Assembly: GCA_964640955.1 (NCBI GenBank)
Contig: CAZXJI010000004.1
Location: 1 to 64,000, forward strand
Direction of reading: 5' to 3'
DNA from: CAXXOK01 sp964640955
GTDB taxonomy: Bacteria > Bacillota > Clostridia > Christensenellales > Aristaeellaceae
Length of the DNA: 64,000 nucleotides
The notes beneath the pieces were generated by a model. The model was not told where the DNA came from. It saw only the letters and a list, made by a program, of their open reading frames with translations, and searched no databases. Of this stretch, positions 8,859 to 17,777 are shown piece by piece. A program made the translations under genes and the position numbers. Position 1 is the stretch's first letter, and every line of letters begins with the position of its first letter.

Positions 8859-9174
8859 CTGGCTTCGCTTCGGTTTAACGGCGCTGATGCTCGCGCTGGG
8901 CCTTTTCGTGCTGGCGGTGGGCGTGGTGGGCCAGTACCGCTTCCGCTACGTGCTCAACCGCATGCACGCCGCCTCCATGGGCGATTCGCTGGGGCTGCTA
9001 ATGGTGATCGGCGGGCTTTGCGTAAGCTGCAACGACGGCTGGATGATCCTCAAAATGCTGCTGATCGTCCTGTTCCTGTGGGTGACCAGCCCCACCGGCA
9101 GCCACCTGATCGCCCGGCTGGAGGCGACCACCGACGAACGCCTGAACGACTGGATGGAGGTGCGCCGTCTGTGA
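8851..9174 (+). CDS. mnhG: Na+/H+ antiporter subunit G (MnhG/MrpG)
   Basis: 107 aa. Three hydrophobic helices, with the family region RFRYVLNRMHAASMGDSLG (about 30-48) and a SPTGSHLIAR stretch near 81. It is a small membrane subunit of the Mrp complex. It overlaps the preceding gene, and its TGA shares bases with the GTG start of the next (GTGA at 9171-9174), so the block E-F-G-MbhD is translationally coupled. Confidence 0.9.
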   Translation: MLDWLRFGLTALMLALGLFVLAVGVVGQYRFRYVLNRMHAASMGDSLGLLMVIGGLCVSCNDGWMILKMLLIVLFLWVTSPTGSHLIARLEATTDERLNDWMEVRRL

Positions 9175-9434
9175 ACGTGTTTACCGTCATCGTGCTCGTT
9201 TTTCTGCTGGTCTGCGCCGTGGCCACCTGCCTGGTGCGAAACCTGCTGACCTCCGTGGTCATCTTCATGGCGTACAGCCTGCTGATGAGCATCCTGTGGA
9301 TTCTCCTGCAGTCGCCCGATCTCGCCATCACCGAGGCGGCGGTCGGCGCGGGTGTGACCAGCGTGCTTTTCTTCATTACGCTCAAAAAAATCCACGCCAT
9401 CAGGGGGGACGAGGAAGATGACCGCCAGAGGTAG
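9171..9434 (+). CDS. MbhD-like (DUF4040) subunit, detached MrpA domain
   Basis: 87 aa from GTG at 9171 (VNVFTVIVLVF). Three hydrophobic helices, then QSPDLAITEAAVGAGVTSVL (about 50-69), the DUF4040/MbhD signature. In canonical Mrp antiporters this module forms part of the C-terminal region of MrpA. In membrane-bound hydrogenases it is the free subunit MbhD. Here it is free, as in hydrogenase-type complexes. It overlaps the mnhG stop at one end and the next gene by 17 bp at the other. Confidence 0.85.
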   Translation: MNVFTVIVLVFLLVCAVATCLVRNLLTSVVIFMAYSLLMSILWILLQSPDLAITEAAVGAGVTSVLFFITLKKIHAIRGDEEDDRQR

Positions 9435-10410
9435 GCTTTCCCGGTGGCTGAACGACAGCGAAAGCCCGCTGGACAAGGCGGTCGTATCATCGCTTGGCGA
9501 GGCCCCCCGCACGCGCGCCGAACGCTCCGCCGAGGCGTTTGCGACCCGGGAGGCCCAACAGGAGCAGAAGCGCCGCGACGCGTTGGAGCAGGAGCACCGC
9601 TTTTACCTGCGCGTGCACGAGTGGAGCTTTTCCTCGGGACTGAAGCTGTTAAGGCACGTCTACCGTGCGCTGGCCGTGCTCATCTGCGGCGCGGTGATCC
9701 TTTCGCTGCTTTGGACGGTGGCGGCGCTGCCACCCTTCGGCGAGGCGGATAACCCCCTGAACAACGAGGTTTCCAGCCGCTATCTGGAGGACGGGCCCGC
9801 CGAGACCGGGGCGCTCAACATGGTCACGGGGATGATCCTCGATTACCGCGCTTTCGACACCTTCGGGGAGTCCACGGTGCTTTTCGCGGCGGCGTGCGCG
9901 GTGCTTTTGCTGCTCAAGCTCAACGCCTGTGAAACCGGCAAGCCCACCAAAGCCTGGCTGGAAGCCGAGTACGACGACCGCCACCACGAGCCCAAGAACG
10001 ACCAGATTCTCCAGTTCGCCGCCCGTCTGCTGGTGCCGGTGGTGCTTCTGTTCGGCGTGTATGTGATCCTGAACGGCCACCTGAGCCCCGGCGGCGGCTT
10101 CAGCGGCGGGGCCATCATGGGCGCTGGGCTGATCCTGTACCTCAACGCCTTCGGTTTTGCCAAGTCCGAGCGGTTTATGACCTACAACACCTTCCGCTGG
10201 ATCACTTTCTCCGCGCTTATCACCTACGCCGGGCTCAAAAGCTACTCGTTCTACACCGGCGCCAACCACCTTGAAAGCGGGGTGGGCGCCGGCACGCCCG
10301 GGGCCATCCTTTCGGCGGGGTTCATCCTGCCGCTCAACATCTGCGTGGGGCTGATCGTGATGTGCACGATGTACGCCTTTTACACCCTGTTTCGCAAAGG
10401 GGGCATCTGA
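9418..10410 (+). CDS. MbhE-MnhB fusion subunit of the antiporter
   Basis: 330 aa. A charged cytoplasmic N-terminus of about 75 residues is rich in Arg, Glu and Gln and probably helical. A first helix and an MbhE-like segment follow (SRYLEDGPAETGALNMVTG then DYRAFDTFGESTVLF, about 121-158), then an MnhB domain with VILNGHLSPGGGFSGG (about 217-232) and further helices. MbhE is normally the end of MrpA or a separate hydrogenase subunit, and MnhB is usually its own protein. The fusion shows how MrpA has been broken up in this operon. The basic, charged N-terminal tail is unusual. Confidence 0.85.
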   Translation: MTARGRLSRWLNDSESPLDKAVVSSLGEAPRTRAERSAEAFATREAQQEQKRRDALEQEHRFYLRVHEWSFSSGLKLLRHVYRALAVLICGAVILSLLWTVAALPPFGEADNPLNNEVSSRYLEDGPAETGALNMVTGMILDYRAFDTFGESTVLFAAACAVLLLLKLNACETGKPTKAWLEAEYDDRHHEPKNDQILQFAARLLVPVVLLFGVYVILNGHLSPGGGFSGGAIMGAGLILYLNAFGFAKSERFMTYNTFRWITFSALITYAGLKSYSFYTGANHLESGVGAGTPGAILSAGFILPLNICVGLIVMCTMYAFYTLFRKGGI

Positions 10411-10412
10411 CC

Positions 10413-10787
10413 GTGTTTACGACGCTTATCAATCATCTGGACTGGATCGTGGCGGTACTTCTGTTCGGTATCGGGTTTACGACGCTGCTTTTGCACGGTA
10501 ACCTGATCAAGAAGATCATCGGGCTGAACATCATGGATACGGCCGTGTATCTTTTTTTGACGGCGCAGGGGTACGTAAAGGGCGGCGCCGCGCCTATCCT
10601 CAAGGAGGGGGCTGCCTCCGCCGCCGATTACGTCAACCCCGTTCCCAGCGGCCTGGTGCTGACCGGCATCGTGGTGTCCGTGAGCGTTACGGCGGTCATG
10701 CTCGCGCTGACCGTGCGCCTCTACCGCCGCTACCATACGCTGGACATCGACCGGATTACCCTGCGCATGAAGGGGGAGGACGACTGA
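10413..10787 (+). CDS. mnhC: Na+/H+ antiporter subunit C (MnhC/MrpC, NuoK-like)
   Basis: 124 aa from GTG at 10413, 2 bp after the previous stop. Three helices with LLLHGNLIKKIIGLNIMDTA (about 27-46), matching the MrpC/NuoK family, then NPVPSGLVLTGIVVSVS. NuoK-like subunits carry part of the proton path. The TGA overlaps the ATG of the next gene (ATGA). Confidence 0.9.
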   Translation: MFTTLINHLDWIVAVLLFGIGFTTLLLHGNLIKKIIGLNIMDTAVYLFLTAQGYVKGGAAPILKEGAASAADYVNPVPSGLVLTGIVVSVSVTAVMLALTVRLYRRYHTLDIDRITLRMKGEDD

Positions 10788-12280
10788 TGCCGTTTGTGGA
10801 GAACGTGCCGTTCATCAGCATCATGCTCTCCATGGCGGCGGGCATCCTGTCCGCGATGCTGCCGCGGCGCGCGGCCAGAGCCGCGACGGTCGCGCTGGCG
10901 GCGACCGTGCTTTCGCTGAACGTCTGGCTGCTTGCATACCTGGCCGCGACGGGCGACAGCTTTACCTACATGATGGGCCACTACCCCGCCCCCTGGGGCA
11001 ACGAGCTGCGCGCGGGGACGCTGGAGGCGCTGATAGCGGTCGCGCTGTCCGCCGTGATGCTGCTTTCGGTGCTCGCGGGGCTGAACAAGCTGGAAACGCA
11101 GGTGGACGATAAAAAGCAGCATCTCTTTTTCGTGATGCTCGATCTGGCGCTGGCGGCGCTGATGGCGCTGATCTACACCAACGACCTGTTCACCGCCTAC
11201 GTGTTCATCGAAATTTTGACCCTCGCCTCCGGCACGCTGATCATGGCGCGTCAGGTCGGGCACGCCATGGTCGCCGCCATGCGCTACATGATTATGAGCC
11301 TTTTGGGCTCCGGCCTGCTGCTGCTGGCCATATCGCTCCTGTACGACCTGACCGGACACCTGCTGATGGAGAATATCCATACGTCGCTCATGGCGATTAC
11401 CAAAAGCGGGGCGTACCAGCTGCCCGTCACCGTCATCATCGGGCTTTTCTGCGTGTCGCTGGGCATCAAAAGCGGGCTGTTTCCCTTTCACACGTGGCTG
11501 CCCGACGCGTACGGCTATTCGACGCCCGCCGCGAGCGCGGTGCTGTCCAGCCTTATCAGCAAGGGGTACGTGATCCTGCTGATCAAGGTGTTCTACCGCG
11601 TCATCGGCGTGGAGGTGGTGCGCGCCGACCACGCGCTGAACCTGCTGTTCGCCTTCGGCCTTCTGGCGATGGTTTTCGGCAGCCTTTCGGCCATCCGCAG
11701 CCACGATCTGCGCCGGATGGTCGCCTTCAGCTCCGTTTCGCAGGTAGGGTACATCTTCGCGGGCATCGGCCTGGGCACCGCGGCGGGGGTCGTGGCGGCG
11801 CTCTTCCAGCTGCTGGTGCATTCGCTGGGCAAGAGCATGCTCTTTCTGTCCGCCTCCGGCCTTTCGGACGCCTCCGGCGACAGCAAGCGCTTTGACGACC
11901 TGCGCGGCGCGGGCTACCGCTACCCCGCCGCGGGCGCGGCGTTCACGGTCGGGGCGCTGAGCATGGTGGGCGTTCCGATACTGGGCGGGTTTTTCAGCAA
12001 GGTGTACCTGGCGCAGTCCGCCTTCGAGGCCGGGGGCGTTTCGATGTGGTTTCTGCTGGGGACGCTGGCAATCAGCACCCTGCTCAACGCCTTTTACTTC
12101 ATGCACACGGTCATGAGCCTGTACCGGCACCCCAAGGAAGGGTTTGTGGCGACGCCGTTTGTGAAAAGCGGGCTGACCTCCGCGTCGCTGCTTGCGCTGA
12201 GCGTGCTCAACCTGTGCGTCGGCTTCTTTTCCCAGCCCATTCTCTCGGCCATTCGGCAGGGCCTGAGCGTATTCTCGTAA
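10787..12280 (+). CDS. mnhD: Proton-conducting antiporter subunit 1 (MnhD/NuoM/N type)
   Basis: 497 aa with about 14 hydrophobic helices. The key Glu of helix 5 lies in YVFIEILTLASG, and the key Lys of helix 7 in GIKSGLFPFHTWLPDAY. The second conserved Lys region reads SSLISKGYVILLIKVFY. These are the ion-path residues of the NuoL/M/N-MrpA/D family, so it should transport H+ (or Na+). It is the first of four such subunits in the operon. The start overlaps the mnhC stop. Confidence 0.88.
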   Translation: MPFVENVPFISIMLSMAAGILSAMLPRRAARAATVALAATVLSLNVWLLAYLAATGDSFTYMMGHYPAPWGNELRAGTLEALIAVALSAVMLLSVLAGLNKLETQVDDKKQHLFFVMLDLALAALMALIYTNDLFTAYVFIEILTLASGTLIMARQVGHAMVAAMRYMIMSLLGSGLLLLAISLLYDLTGHLLMENIHTSLMAITKSGAYQLPVTVIIGLFCVSLGIKSGLFPFHTWLPDAYGYSTPAASAVLSSLISKGYVILLIKVFYRVIGVEVVRADHALNLLFAFGLLAMVFGSLSAIRSHDLRRMVAFSSVSQVGYIFAGIGLGTAAGVVAALFQLLVHSLGKSMLFLSASGLSDASGDSKRFDDLRGAGYRYPAAGAAFTVGALSMVGVPILGGFFSKVYLAQSAFEAGGVSMWFLLGTLAISTLLNAFYFMHTVMSLYRHPKEGFVATPFVKSGLTSASLLALSVLNLCVGFFSQPILSAIRQGLSVFS

Positions 12281-12302
12281 AGGAAGGAGGCGACGCGGCG
12301 GC

Positions 12303-13781
12303 ATGCAGGACGCGCTTTGGTTTCTAACGCCCCTTTGCCCCATCGTCTGGGGCCTGCTGTGCGCACTTCTGCCTTTTCGCGGGGAAAAGGCGCGCAACGG
12401 CTTCGTGCTCGCGGGGCTCGCGGCCGCCTTCGGACTGACGCTGGCCCTGTGCCTGACGGGCGACGGCCAGCGCACGCTGTTCACGCTTGCCGGTACGATA
12501 CCGTTGATCGCGAAAAGCGACGCGGTCGGCCGCCTGTTTGCCGTCCTCGTATCCGGCGTCTGGCTTGTGGCGGGCGTCTATTCCTTCGAATACATGAGGC
12601 ACGATTCGGCTCCGCGGCGCTTTTTCGCTTTCTATCTGCTCACCGAGGGCGCGCTGCTGGCGCTGTGCTTTGCGGGGACGCTGGTTACGATGTACCTGTG
12701 CTTCGAGACCATGACCCTCCTTTCCCTGCCGCTGGTCCTGCACACCCGCACAAAGGAGGCCGTGGCCGGGGGCCTTAAATACCTCCTTTACTCCATCGCG
12801 GGCGCGATGATGGGCCTTTTCGGCATTTTTTACCTTACGGCGCACTCGGCCACGCTCGTTTTCACCGTCGGCGGAACGCTTACGAAAAGCGTACTGCGGG
12901 GAGACGGCGCGACGCTTTTGTGGGTGTCGCTGATCACCGTCGTCGGTTTCGGCACCAAGGCGGGCATGTTTCCCATGCACGGCTGGCTGCCCACGGCGCA
13001 CCCGGTGGCGCCGGCGCCTGCCAGCGCGGTGCTTTCCGGCGTCATTGTCAAGGCCGGAGTGCTGTGCGTGCTCAGGGTGCTGTATTTCGTCGTGGGGTTT
13101 GATACCATCCGCGGCACGTGGGTGCAGACGACGCTGATCCTCCTTGCGCTGATCACGGTGTTCATGGGCTCGATGCTGGCGCTGAAGGAACCGAACCTCA
13201 AAAAACGGCTGGCCTATTCCACCGTTTCGCAGGTCAGCTACATTCTTTTCGGGCTGTTCGTGGGCACGACGGAAGCCATCGGCGGGGGGCTTTTGCACGT
13301 TTGGTTCCACAGCTTCATGAAAACCGCACTGTTCCTGTGCGCGGGCGCGGTGATCGTGCAAACGGGCCGGACGCAGGTCGCCGACATGCGCGGCGTGGGC
13401 AAGCGGATGCCGGTCACCCTGTGGTGCTTCACCCTCGCGGGCGTGGGCCTCGTCGGCATTCCCCCGCTTTCCGGCTTCATCAGCAAATGGGCGCTGGCGA
13501 AAGGCACGCTGGCGGCGGACGTCGGCGTGTTTGCCTGGCTGGGGCCGGTGGTGTTGCTGGTGAGCGCGCTGCTCACGGCCGGGTACCTGCTGCCGGTGAG
13601 CATCACGGCGTTCTTTCCCGGCATGGACGAGTCTATGCTGACCGCCGCCTATCCGCGCGGGGAAGCCGGCGCGCGGATGCTATTCGCGATGATCGTTCTG
13701 GCGGCGCTCACGGTGCTTTTGGGCGTCTGGCCCGCGCCGTTTACGAACGTCGTTAATCAAATCGCTGCGTCGCTTACGTAA
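12303..13781 (+). CDS. Proton-conducting antiporter subunit 2 (NuoL/M/N type)
   Basis: 492 aa, about 14 helices. YLCFETMTLLSLPLV supplies the helix-5 Glu and GFGTKAGMFPMHGWLPTAHP the helix-7 Lys. SGVIVKAGV continues the family pattern. It has its own AAGGAAGGAGG site and is 22 bp from the preceding gene. It is a paralogue of the genes on either side. Whether it pumps H+, Na+ or only conducts cannot be read from sequence. Confidence 0.85.
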   Translation: MQDALWFLTPLCPIVWGLLCALLPFRGEKARNGFVLAGLAAAFGLTLALCLTGDGQRTLFTLAGTIPLIAKSDAVGRLFAVLVSGVWLVAGVYSFEYMRHDSAPRRFFAFYLLTEGALLALCFAGTLVTMYLCFETMTLLSLPLVLHTRTKEAVAGGLKYLLYSIAGAMMGLFGIFYLTAHSATLVFTVGGTLTKSVLRGDGATLLWVSLITVVGFGTKAGMFPMHGWLPTAHPVAPAPASAVLSGVIVKAGVLCVLRVLYFVVGFDTIRGTWVQTTLILLALITVFMGSMLALKEPNLKKRLAYSTVSQVSYILFGLFVGTTEAIGGGLLHVWFHSFMKTALFLCAGAVIVQTGRTQVADMRGVGKRMPVTLWCFTLAGVGLVGIPPLSGFISKWALAKGTLAADVGVFAWLGPVVLLVSALLTAGYLLPVSITAFFPGMDESMLTAAYPRGEAGARMLFAMIVLAALTVLLGVWPAPFTNVVNQIAASLT

Positions 13782-13797
13782 GGAAAGGAGGCGAACC

Positions 13798-15252
13798 ATG
13801 CTCCCCGTTGCCCTGTCGCTGCCGTTTGCCGGCGGCATGATCCTTTTTCTGCTCCGACCCGGAAACCGCGCGGTGCGAAACGGGCTCGTCTTCGCCTTTA
13901 CGCTGGCCGCCTCGGCGTTGATCCTGCCGGCCGTGTTTTCGCCCGACGGAAACACGTACACGCTGGCCGTGTTTTCCGATACGCTTTCCATCGCCTTCCG
14001 CATGGACGGCCTCGCTCGCGTGTTTTCCGGGCTTGTTTCGTTCCTCTGGCCGCTTGCCACGCTGTACGCGTTTGAGTACATGCGCCACGAAGGGCACGAA
14101 AACCCGTTCTTCGCCTTCTATCTGCTCAGCTACGGGGTCACGCTGTGCATCGCGACGGCGGCCAACCTGTTCACCCTCTACATCTTCTACGAACTGCTCA
14201 CGTTTTCCACGCTGTTTCTGGTTGCCCACGGGCTCAGCGCCCGCAGCATGTACGCGGCGCGCAAGTACCTGTACTATTCGCTGGGCGGCGCCGCCCTCGC
14301 CTTTATTACGATGATCGGCGCCCTGCACTACGGCGGCACTGTGGATTTCGCCTACGGCGGCGTTCGCGCGCTGCTCAAGGCGCCGCGCGCGTCGGTGCTC
14401 ACGCTGTTCACGCTGGGTTTTATGGGATTCGGGGTGAAGGCGGCGGTCTTTCCCCTGCACGGGTGGCTGCCCACGGCGACGGTCGCCCCTACGCCGGTCA
14501 CGGCGCTCTTGCACGCGGTGGCGGTGGTCAAGGCGGGCGTGTTTTCCATCGCCCGGCTCGCCTACTTTGTGTACGGTGCGAAGCTTTTATCCGGCACCTG
14601 GGCGCAGACGGCGTGCCTGGCGGTCGCGCTGTTCACCATCCTGTTCGGCAGCACCATGGCCGTGCGCGAACAGCACATGAAGCGCAGGCTCGCGTATTCC
14701 ACCATGTCCAACCTGAGCTACGTGCTGTTCGGCGTCATGCTGCTGACGCCCGAGGGGCTTACGGCGGGGCTGATGCACATGGTGTTCCACGCGCTGATGA
14801 AGATCACGCTTTTCAGCTGCATCGGCGCGTGGATGATCCGCACGGGCAAGATGTACGTGCAGGATCTGCGCGGCATGGCCAGGCGGATGCCGGTCGTCTT
14901 TACGGCGTTCCTCTTCTGCGCCGTGGAGCTGGTGGGCATTCCCCCGTTCGTCGGCTTCCAGAGCAAGTGGGCGCTGGCGCAGGCGGGGCTCGCGGGCGGA
15001 ACGGTGCTCGGCTTTGCGGGCACGGGGGTGCTGATCGTGTCGGCGGTGCTCACGGCGGTCTACCTGCTGGTGCCCGCGGTGACCGCTTTCGCCCTGCCGC
15101 CCGACGACGCGGTCGTCGCCGCGCGCGCGGGCGACCCCGGCTGGCGGATGATCGTGCCGCTGTGCGTCCTGTGCGCCGCGATGCTTTTGCTGGTTTTTTT
15201 CTCCGGGCCGCTGATCCATTTCCTGTCGCTGGTCTCCGGCGGCAAGCTGTAA
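13798..15252 (+). CDS. Proton-conducting antiporter subunit 3 (NuoL/M/N type)
   Basis: 484 aa, about 14 helices. The helix-5 Glu is in LYIFYELLTFSTLFLV and the helix-7 Lys in GFGVKAAVFPLHGWLP. ATVAPTPVTALLHAVAVVKA covers the adjoining conserved helix. The ATG follows GGAAAGGAGGCGAACC. It is the third tandem antiporter-like subunit, and its key residues are intact, so there is no sign of decay. Confidence 0.85.
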   Translation: MLPVALSLPFAGGMILFLLRPGNRAVRNGLVFAFTLAASALILPAVFSPDGNTYTLAVFSDTLSIAFRMDGLARVFSGLVSFLWPLATLYAFEYMRHEGHENPFFAFYLLSYGVTLCIATAANLFTLYIFYELLTFSTLFLVAHGLSARSMYAARKYLYYSLGGAALAFITMIGALHYGGTVDFAYGGVRALLKAPRASVLTLFTLGFMGFGVKAAVFPLHGWLPTATVAPTPVTALLHAVAVVKAGVFSIARLAYFVYGAKLLSGTWAQTACLAVALFTILFGSTMAVREQHMKRRLAYSTMSNLSYVLFGVMLLTPEGLTAGLMHMVFHALMKITLFSCIGAWMIRTGKMYVQDLRGMARRMPVVFTAFLFCAVELVGIPPFVGFQSKWALAQAGLAGGTVLGFAGTGVLIVSAVLTAVYLLVPAVTAFALPPDDAVVAARAGDPGWRMIVPLCVLCAAMLLLVFFSGPLIHFLSLVSGGKL

Positions 15253-15264
15253 AGGAGGGTGCGA

Positions 15265-17346
15265 ATGTCGGGCGAACCGTTGCTTTTGATTCCGGTGCTG
15301 CTGCCTATGGCTGCCGCGCCCGTCGCCTATGCGCTGGGCCGCAGGCATCAGCTGCGCTCTGTGGCCGCGCTGTGCCTGATCGTCGCGGTCTGTTTCGCCG
15401 CGCTGGTCCCCCTGCCGCTGCTGGCCGCGATCGGCGTGACGTTTTCCCTGTCGCTTCCCGGCGCGTGCGGGCTGGGGGTCACGCTGGGCACGGACGGCTT
15501 CCGCGCGCTGTACGCGGCGATCGCGGGGCTGATGTGGCTGTGTACGTCCGTCTTTTCGCTGGACTATTTCGCCCACGAGAAAAACGTGCCCCGCTACGTC
15601 TTTTTCACCCTCATGACCTTCTCGTCCACCCTCGGGGTGCTGCTGTCGGATAACCTGGCGACGACCTTCCTGTTTTTCGAGGTCATGTCGCTGACAAGTT
15701 ACCCCTGGGTGGCGCACGCCGAGACGCCCAAAGCCCTGCGCGCGGCGGAAACGTACCTGTACATCGCGATCATCGGCGGGCTGTGTATGCTCATGGGGCT
15801 GTTTCTTTTGCCCGAAGCGCTTATCTCCGCGAGCTTCGGCGAGCTTGCGGAGCTGACGGCGAAAACCGACCCCGCCGCGCTGTGGCTGCCGTGTTCGCTC
15901 CTGCTCGTCGGCTTCGGAGCCAAGGCGGGCGCGTTTCCCCTGCACGTATGGCTGCCCAAGGCGCATCCGGTCGCGCCCGCGCCCGCGAGCGCCCTGCTTT
16001 CCGGCATGCTCACCAAAACCGGCGTGTTCGGCGTGCTGGTGCTGAGCGTCAAGCTGATGCTGCACGCCCCGGCGTGGGGCACGCTCGTTTTCTGGCTGGG
16101 CATGGTCACCATGCTGCTGGGCGCGCTGCTGGCCCTGCTCAGCAACGATCTGAAGCGCGTCCTCGCCTCCTCCAGCCTGAGCCAGATCGGCTTCATCCTG
16201 ATCGGGGCGGGGCTTTTGACCCTCCTGGGAGACGGAAACGGCTGGGCCGCATGGGGAACGGTCTGCCATATGGTGAACCATTCCCTGTTCAAGCTCATCC
16301 TGTTCCTGTGCGCCGGCGTCGTTACGATGAACGCGCACGTGATCGACCTGGACGGCGCGCGCGGATTCGGGCGCAGAAAGCCGCTGCTGCACCTCGTGTT
16401 CCTGTCCGGGATGCTGGGCATCGCGGGCGCGCCGTACTTCAGCGGGTATGTGAGCAAGTCGCTTCTGCACGAAAGCCTCAACGAATACCTGTCGGCGCTC
16501 ACGCTCAAGTCGCTTCTTGCGCCGGAAACCGTGAACCTGTCGGCGTACCGGGCGGCGGAGTGGATGTTCGTCATCGGCGGAGGGCTGACGCTCGCCTATA
16601 TGCTCAAAATCTACGTGTGCCTGTTCTGGCAGCACCACCCGACGCGGCAGGACGAATACGACGGCATGAAGCGCTACGTTTCCCCCGCCTCCGCGGCGGT
16701 GCTCAGCCTGATCGCCCTGCTGCCTCCGCTGCTGGGCGCGCTGCCGGAGACGCTGCTTGGCGCGGGGCGATTGTCCGCAGGCTTTCTGGGCGCCGAAAGC
16801 CCGCATGCGATCGACGTGTTTTCGACCGAGAATCTGCTGGGTGCCTGCAAGTCCTTCGTGATCGGCGCTGGCGTCTACGCGGTGGTCGTGCGCCCCTTCC
16901 TCTCCCGCCGCACGGCCGACGGCTACCACGATTATCCCGACGGCAAGCCTGCGTGGCTGGACCTGGAGGACAGCGTATACCGCCCGCTGCTCAGGCTTTT
17001 GACCGCGCTGGGACTGATGCTCTCGCGCCTGCTGGAACGCTCTACCGACGCGCTGATCGCGGGCGCGCGCCGCCTGCTGCTGCGCGTAGGGAAGCCCCGT
17101 ACGCCCGTGCCCGGCGGCAACTGGTTCACTTACGTTGTCGGCACGATGATGGACGCCTTTGTGAAAGCCCTCAACTATACGCTCTGGCGCAAGCGGCCCG
17201 TACAGCCGACCTTCGTGTACGCCCTGGCCGCCGGAAACGAGGAAATGAGCCGACAGTCCCGCCGGCTCACGCGCTCCATCAGCTTCAGCCTTCTCATGTT
17301 CTGCCTGGGGCTGTTCGCCACGATCGTTTATCTGCTTCTTTTCTGA
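15265..17346 (+). CDS. Large proton-conducting antiporter subunit 4 (MrpA N-domain/NuoL type)
   Basis: 693 aa from ATG at 15265. GGAGG ends 6 bp upstream, and the in-frame GTG at 15259 overlaps the site. The NuoL/M core (about 1-490) has the helix-5 Glu in FLFFEVMSLTSYPWV and the helix-7 Lys in GFGAKAGAFPLHVWLPKAHP. A C-terminal extension of about 180 residues includes an amphipathic stretch and a final helix ending in LLLF, resembling the lateral helix region of NuoL/HyfB. It most resembles the MrpA N-domain but lacks the fused MbhD/MbhE part, which is encoded upstream. Last gene of the operon, followed by a terminator. Confidence 0.85.
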   Translation: MSGEPLLLIPVLLPMAAAPVAYALGRRHQLRSVAALCLIVAVCFAALVPLPLLAAIGVTFSLSLPGACGLGVTLGTDGFRALYAAIAGLMWLCTSVFSLDYFAHEKNVPRYVFFTLMTFSSTLGVLLSDNLATTFLFFEVMSLTSYPWVAHAETPKALRAAETYLYIAIIGGLCMLMGLFLLPEALISASFGELAELTAKTDPAALWLPCSLLLVGFGAKAGAFPLHVWLPKAHPVAPAPASALLSGMLTKTGVFGVLVLSVKLMLHAPAWGTLVFWLGMVTMLLGALLALLSNDLKRVLASSSLSQIGFILIGAGLLTLLGDGNGWAAWGTVCHMVNHSLFKLILFLCAGVVTMNAHVIDLDGARGFGRRKPLLHLVFLSGMLGIAGAPYFSGYVSKSLLHESLNEYLSALTLKSLLAPETVNLSAYRAAEWMFVIGGGLTLAYMLKIYVCLFWQHHPTRQDEYDGMKRYVSPASAAVLSLIALLPPLLGALPETLLGAGRLSAGFLGAESPHAIDVFSTENLLGACKSFVIGAGVYAVVVRPFLSRRTADGYHDYPDGKPAWLDLEDSVYRPLLRLLTALGLMLSRLLERSTDALIAGARRLLLRVGKPRTPVPGGNWFTYVVGTMMDAFVKALNYTLWRKRPVQPTFVYALAAGNEEMSRQSRRLTRSISFSLLMFCLGLFATIVYLLLF

Positions 17347-17364
17347 ACGTACGGACAGCAAAAA

Positions 17365-17389
17365 GCCCGGGGCCTTCTGCGCCTCGGGC
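17365..17389. terminator. Bidirectional terminator between the antiporter operon and rpmE
   Basis: A 9-bp stem with one G-U pair (GCCCGGGGC with GCCTCGGGC), loop of 7 nt. The minus strand reads into TTTTT, so it should stop rpmE. The plus side has only TTCT. Confidence 0.75.
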
Positions 17390-17463
17390 TTCTATCGGCT
17401 ATTCCTGATACTCCGGGTGAACGGCATACGGCGCGGAAGGCATCGCTCTCCGCGCCGCAAATG

Positions 17464-17664
17464 TTATTCGATGTTGAAACGCTTCTTGAAGCGATCCACG
17501 CGACCGCCGCTGTCCACCAGCTTCTGCTTGCCGGTGAAGAAGGGGTGGCACTTGGAGCAGATTTCGACGCGAAGCTCGGACTTGGTCGAACCCGTTTCAA
17601 ACGTTTCACCGCATACGCAACGAACGGTTGCCTTGCCGTACTTGGGATGGATTTTCTCTTTCAC
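17464..17664 (-). CDS. rpmE: Ribosomal protein bL31, zinc type
   Basis: 66 aa, 50S protein of the L31 family. The zinc-binding pattern is intact: CVC near residue 16 and CSKC near 36. The basic C-terminus RVDRFKKRF is typical. The start is GTG, with AGAGGTGA upstream. Type A (Cys-containing) L31 is the zinc-replete form. The gene has its own promoter and terminator. Confidence 0.95.
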   Translation of the reverse strand: MKEKIHPKYGKATVRCVCGETFETGSTKSELRVEICSKCHPFFTGKQKLVDSGGRVDRFKKRFNIE

Positions 17665-17719
17665 GCGTTTTCACCTCTTTTGCGCATGCTTATCTCGGGT
17701 TCAAAGAACCGCGAGATAT

Positions 17720-17748
17720 AATATACCATAGCTAAAGCCGATATGCAA
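17720..17748 (-). promoter_or_regulatory. Promoter of rpmE
   Basis: On the minus strand TTGCAT (17748-17743), a 17-bp spacer and TATATT (17725-17720), with an extended TGG. Start expected near 17713, about 50 bp before the gene. Confidence 0.7.
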
Positions 17749-17777
17749 GCGTTTTATGGCTTTCGGCGCCGCTTTTT

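Noticed and set aside
14587..17361. A 924-codon minus-strand frame across the antiporter operon
   Set aside because: Shadow of two well-supported membrane subunit genes; composition is Gln/Arg/His-rich with no family resemblance. The same holds for 10730-12484 and 12324-13361.
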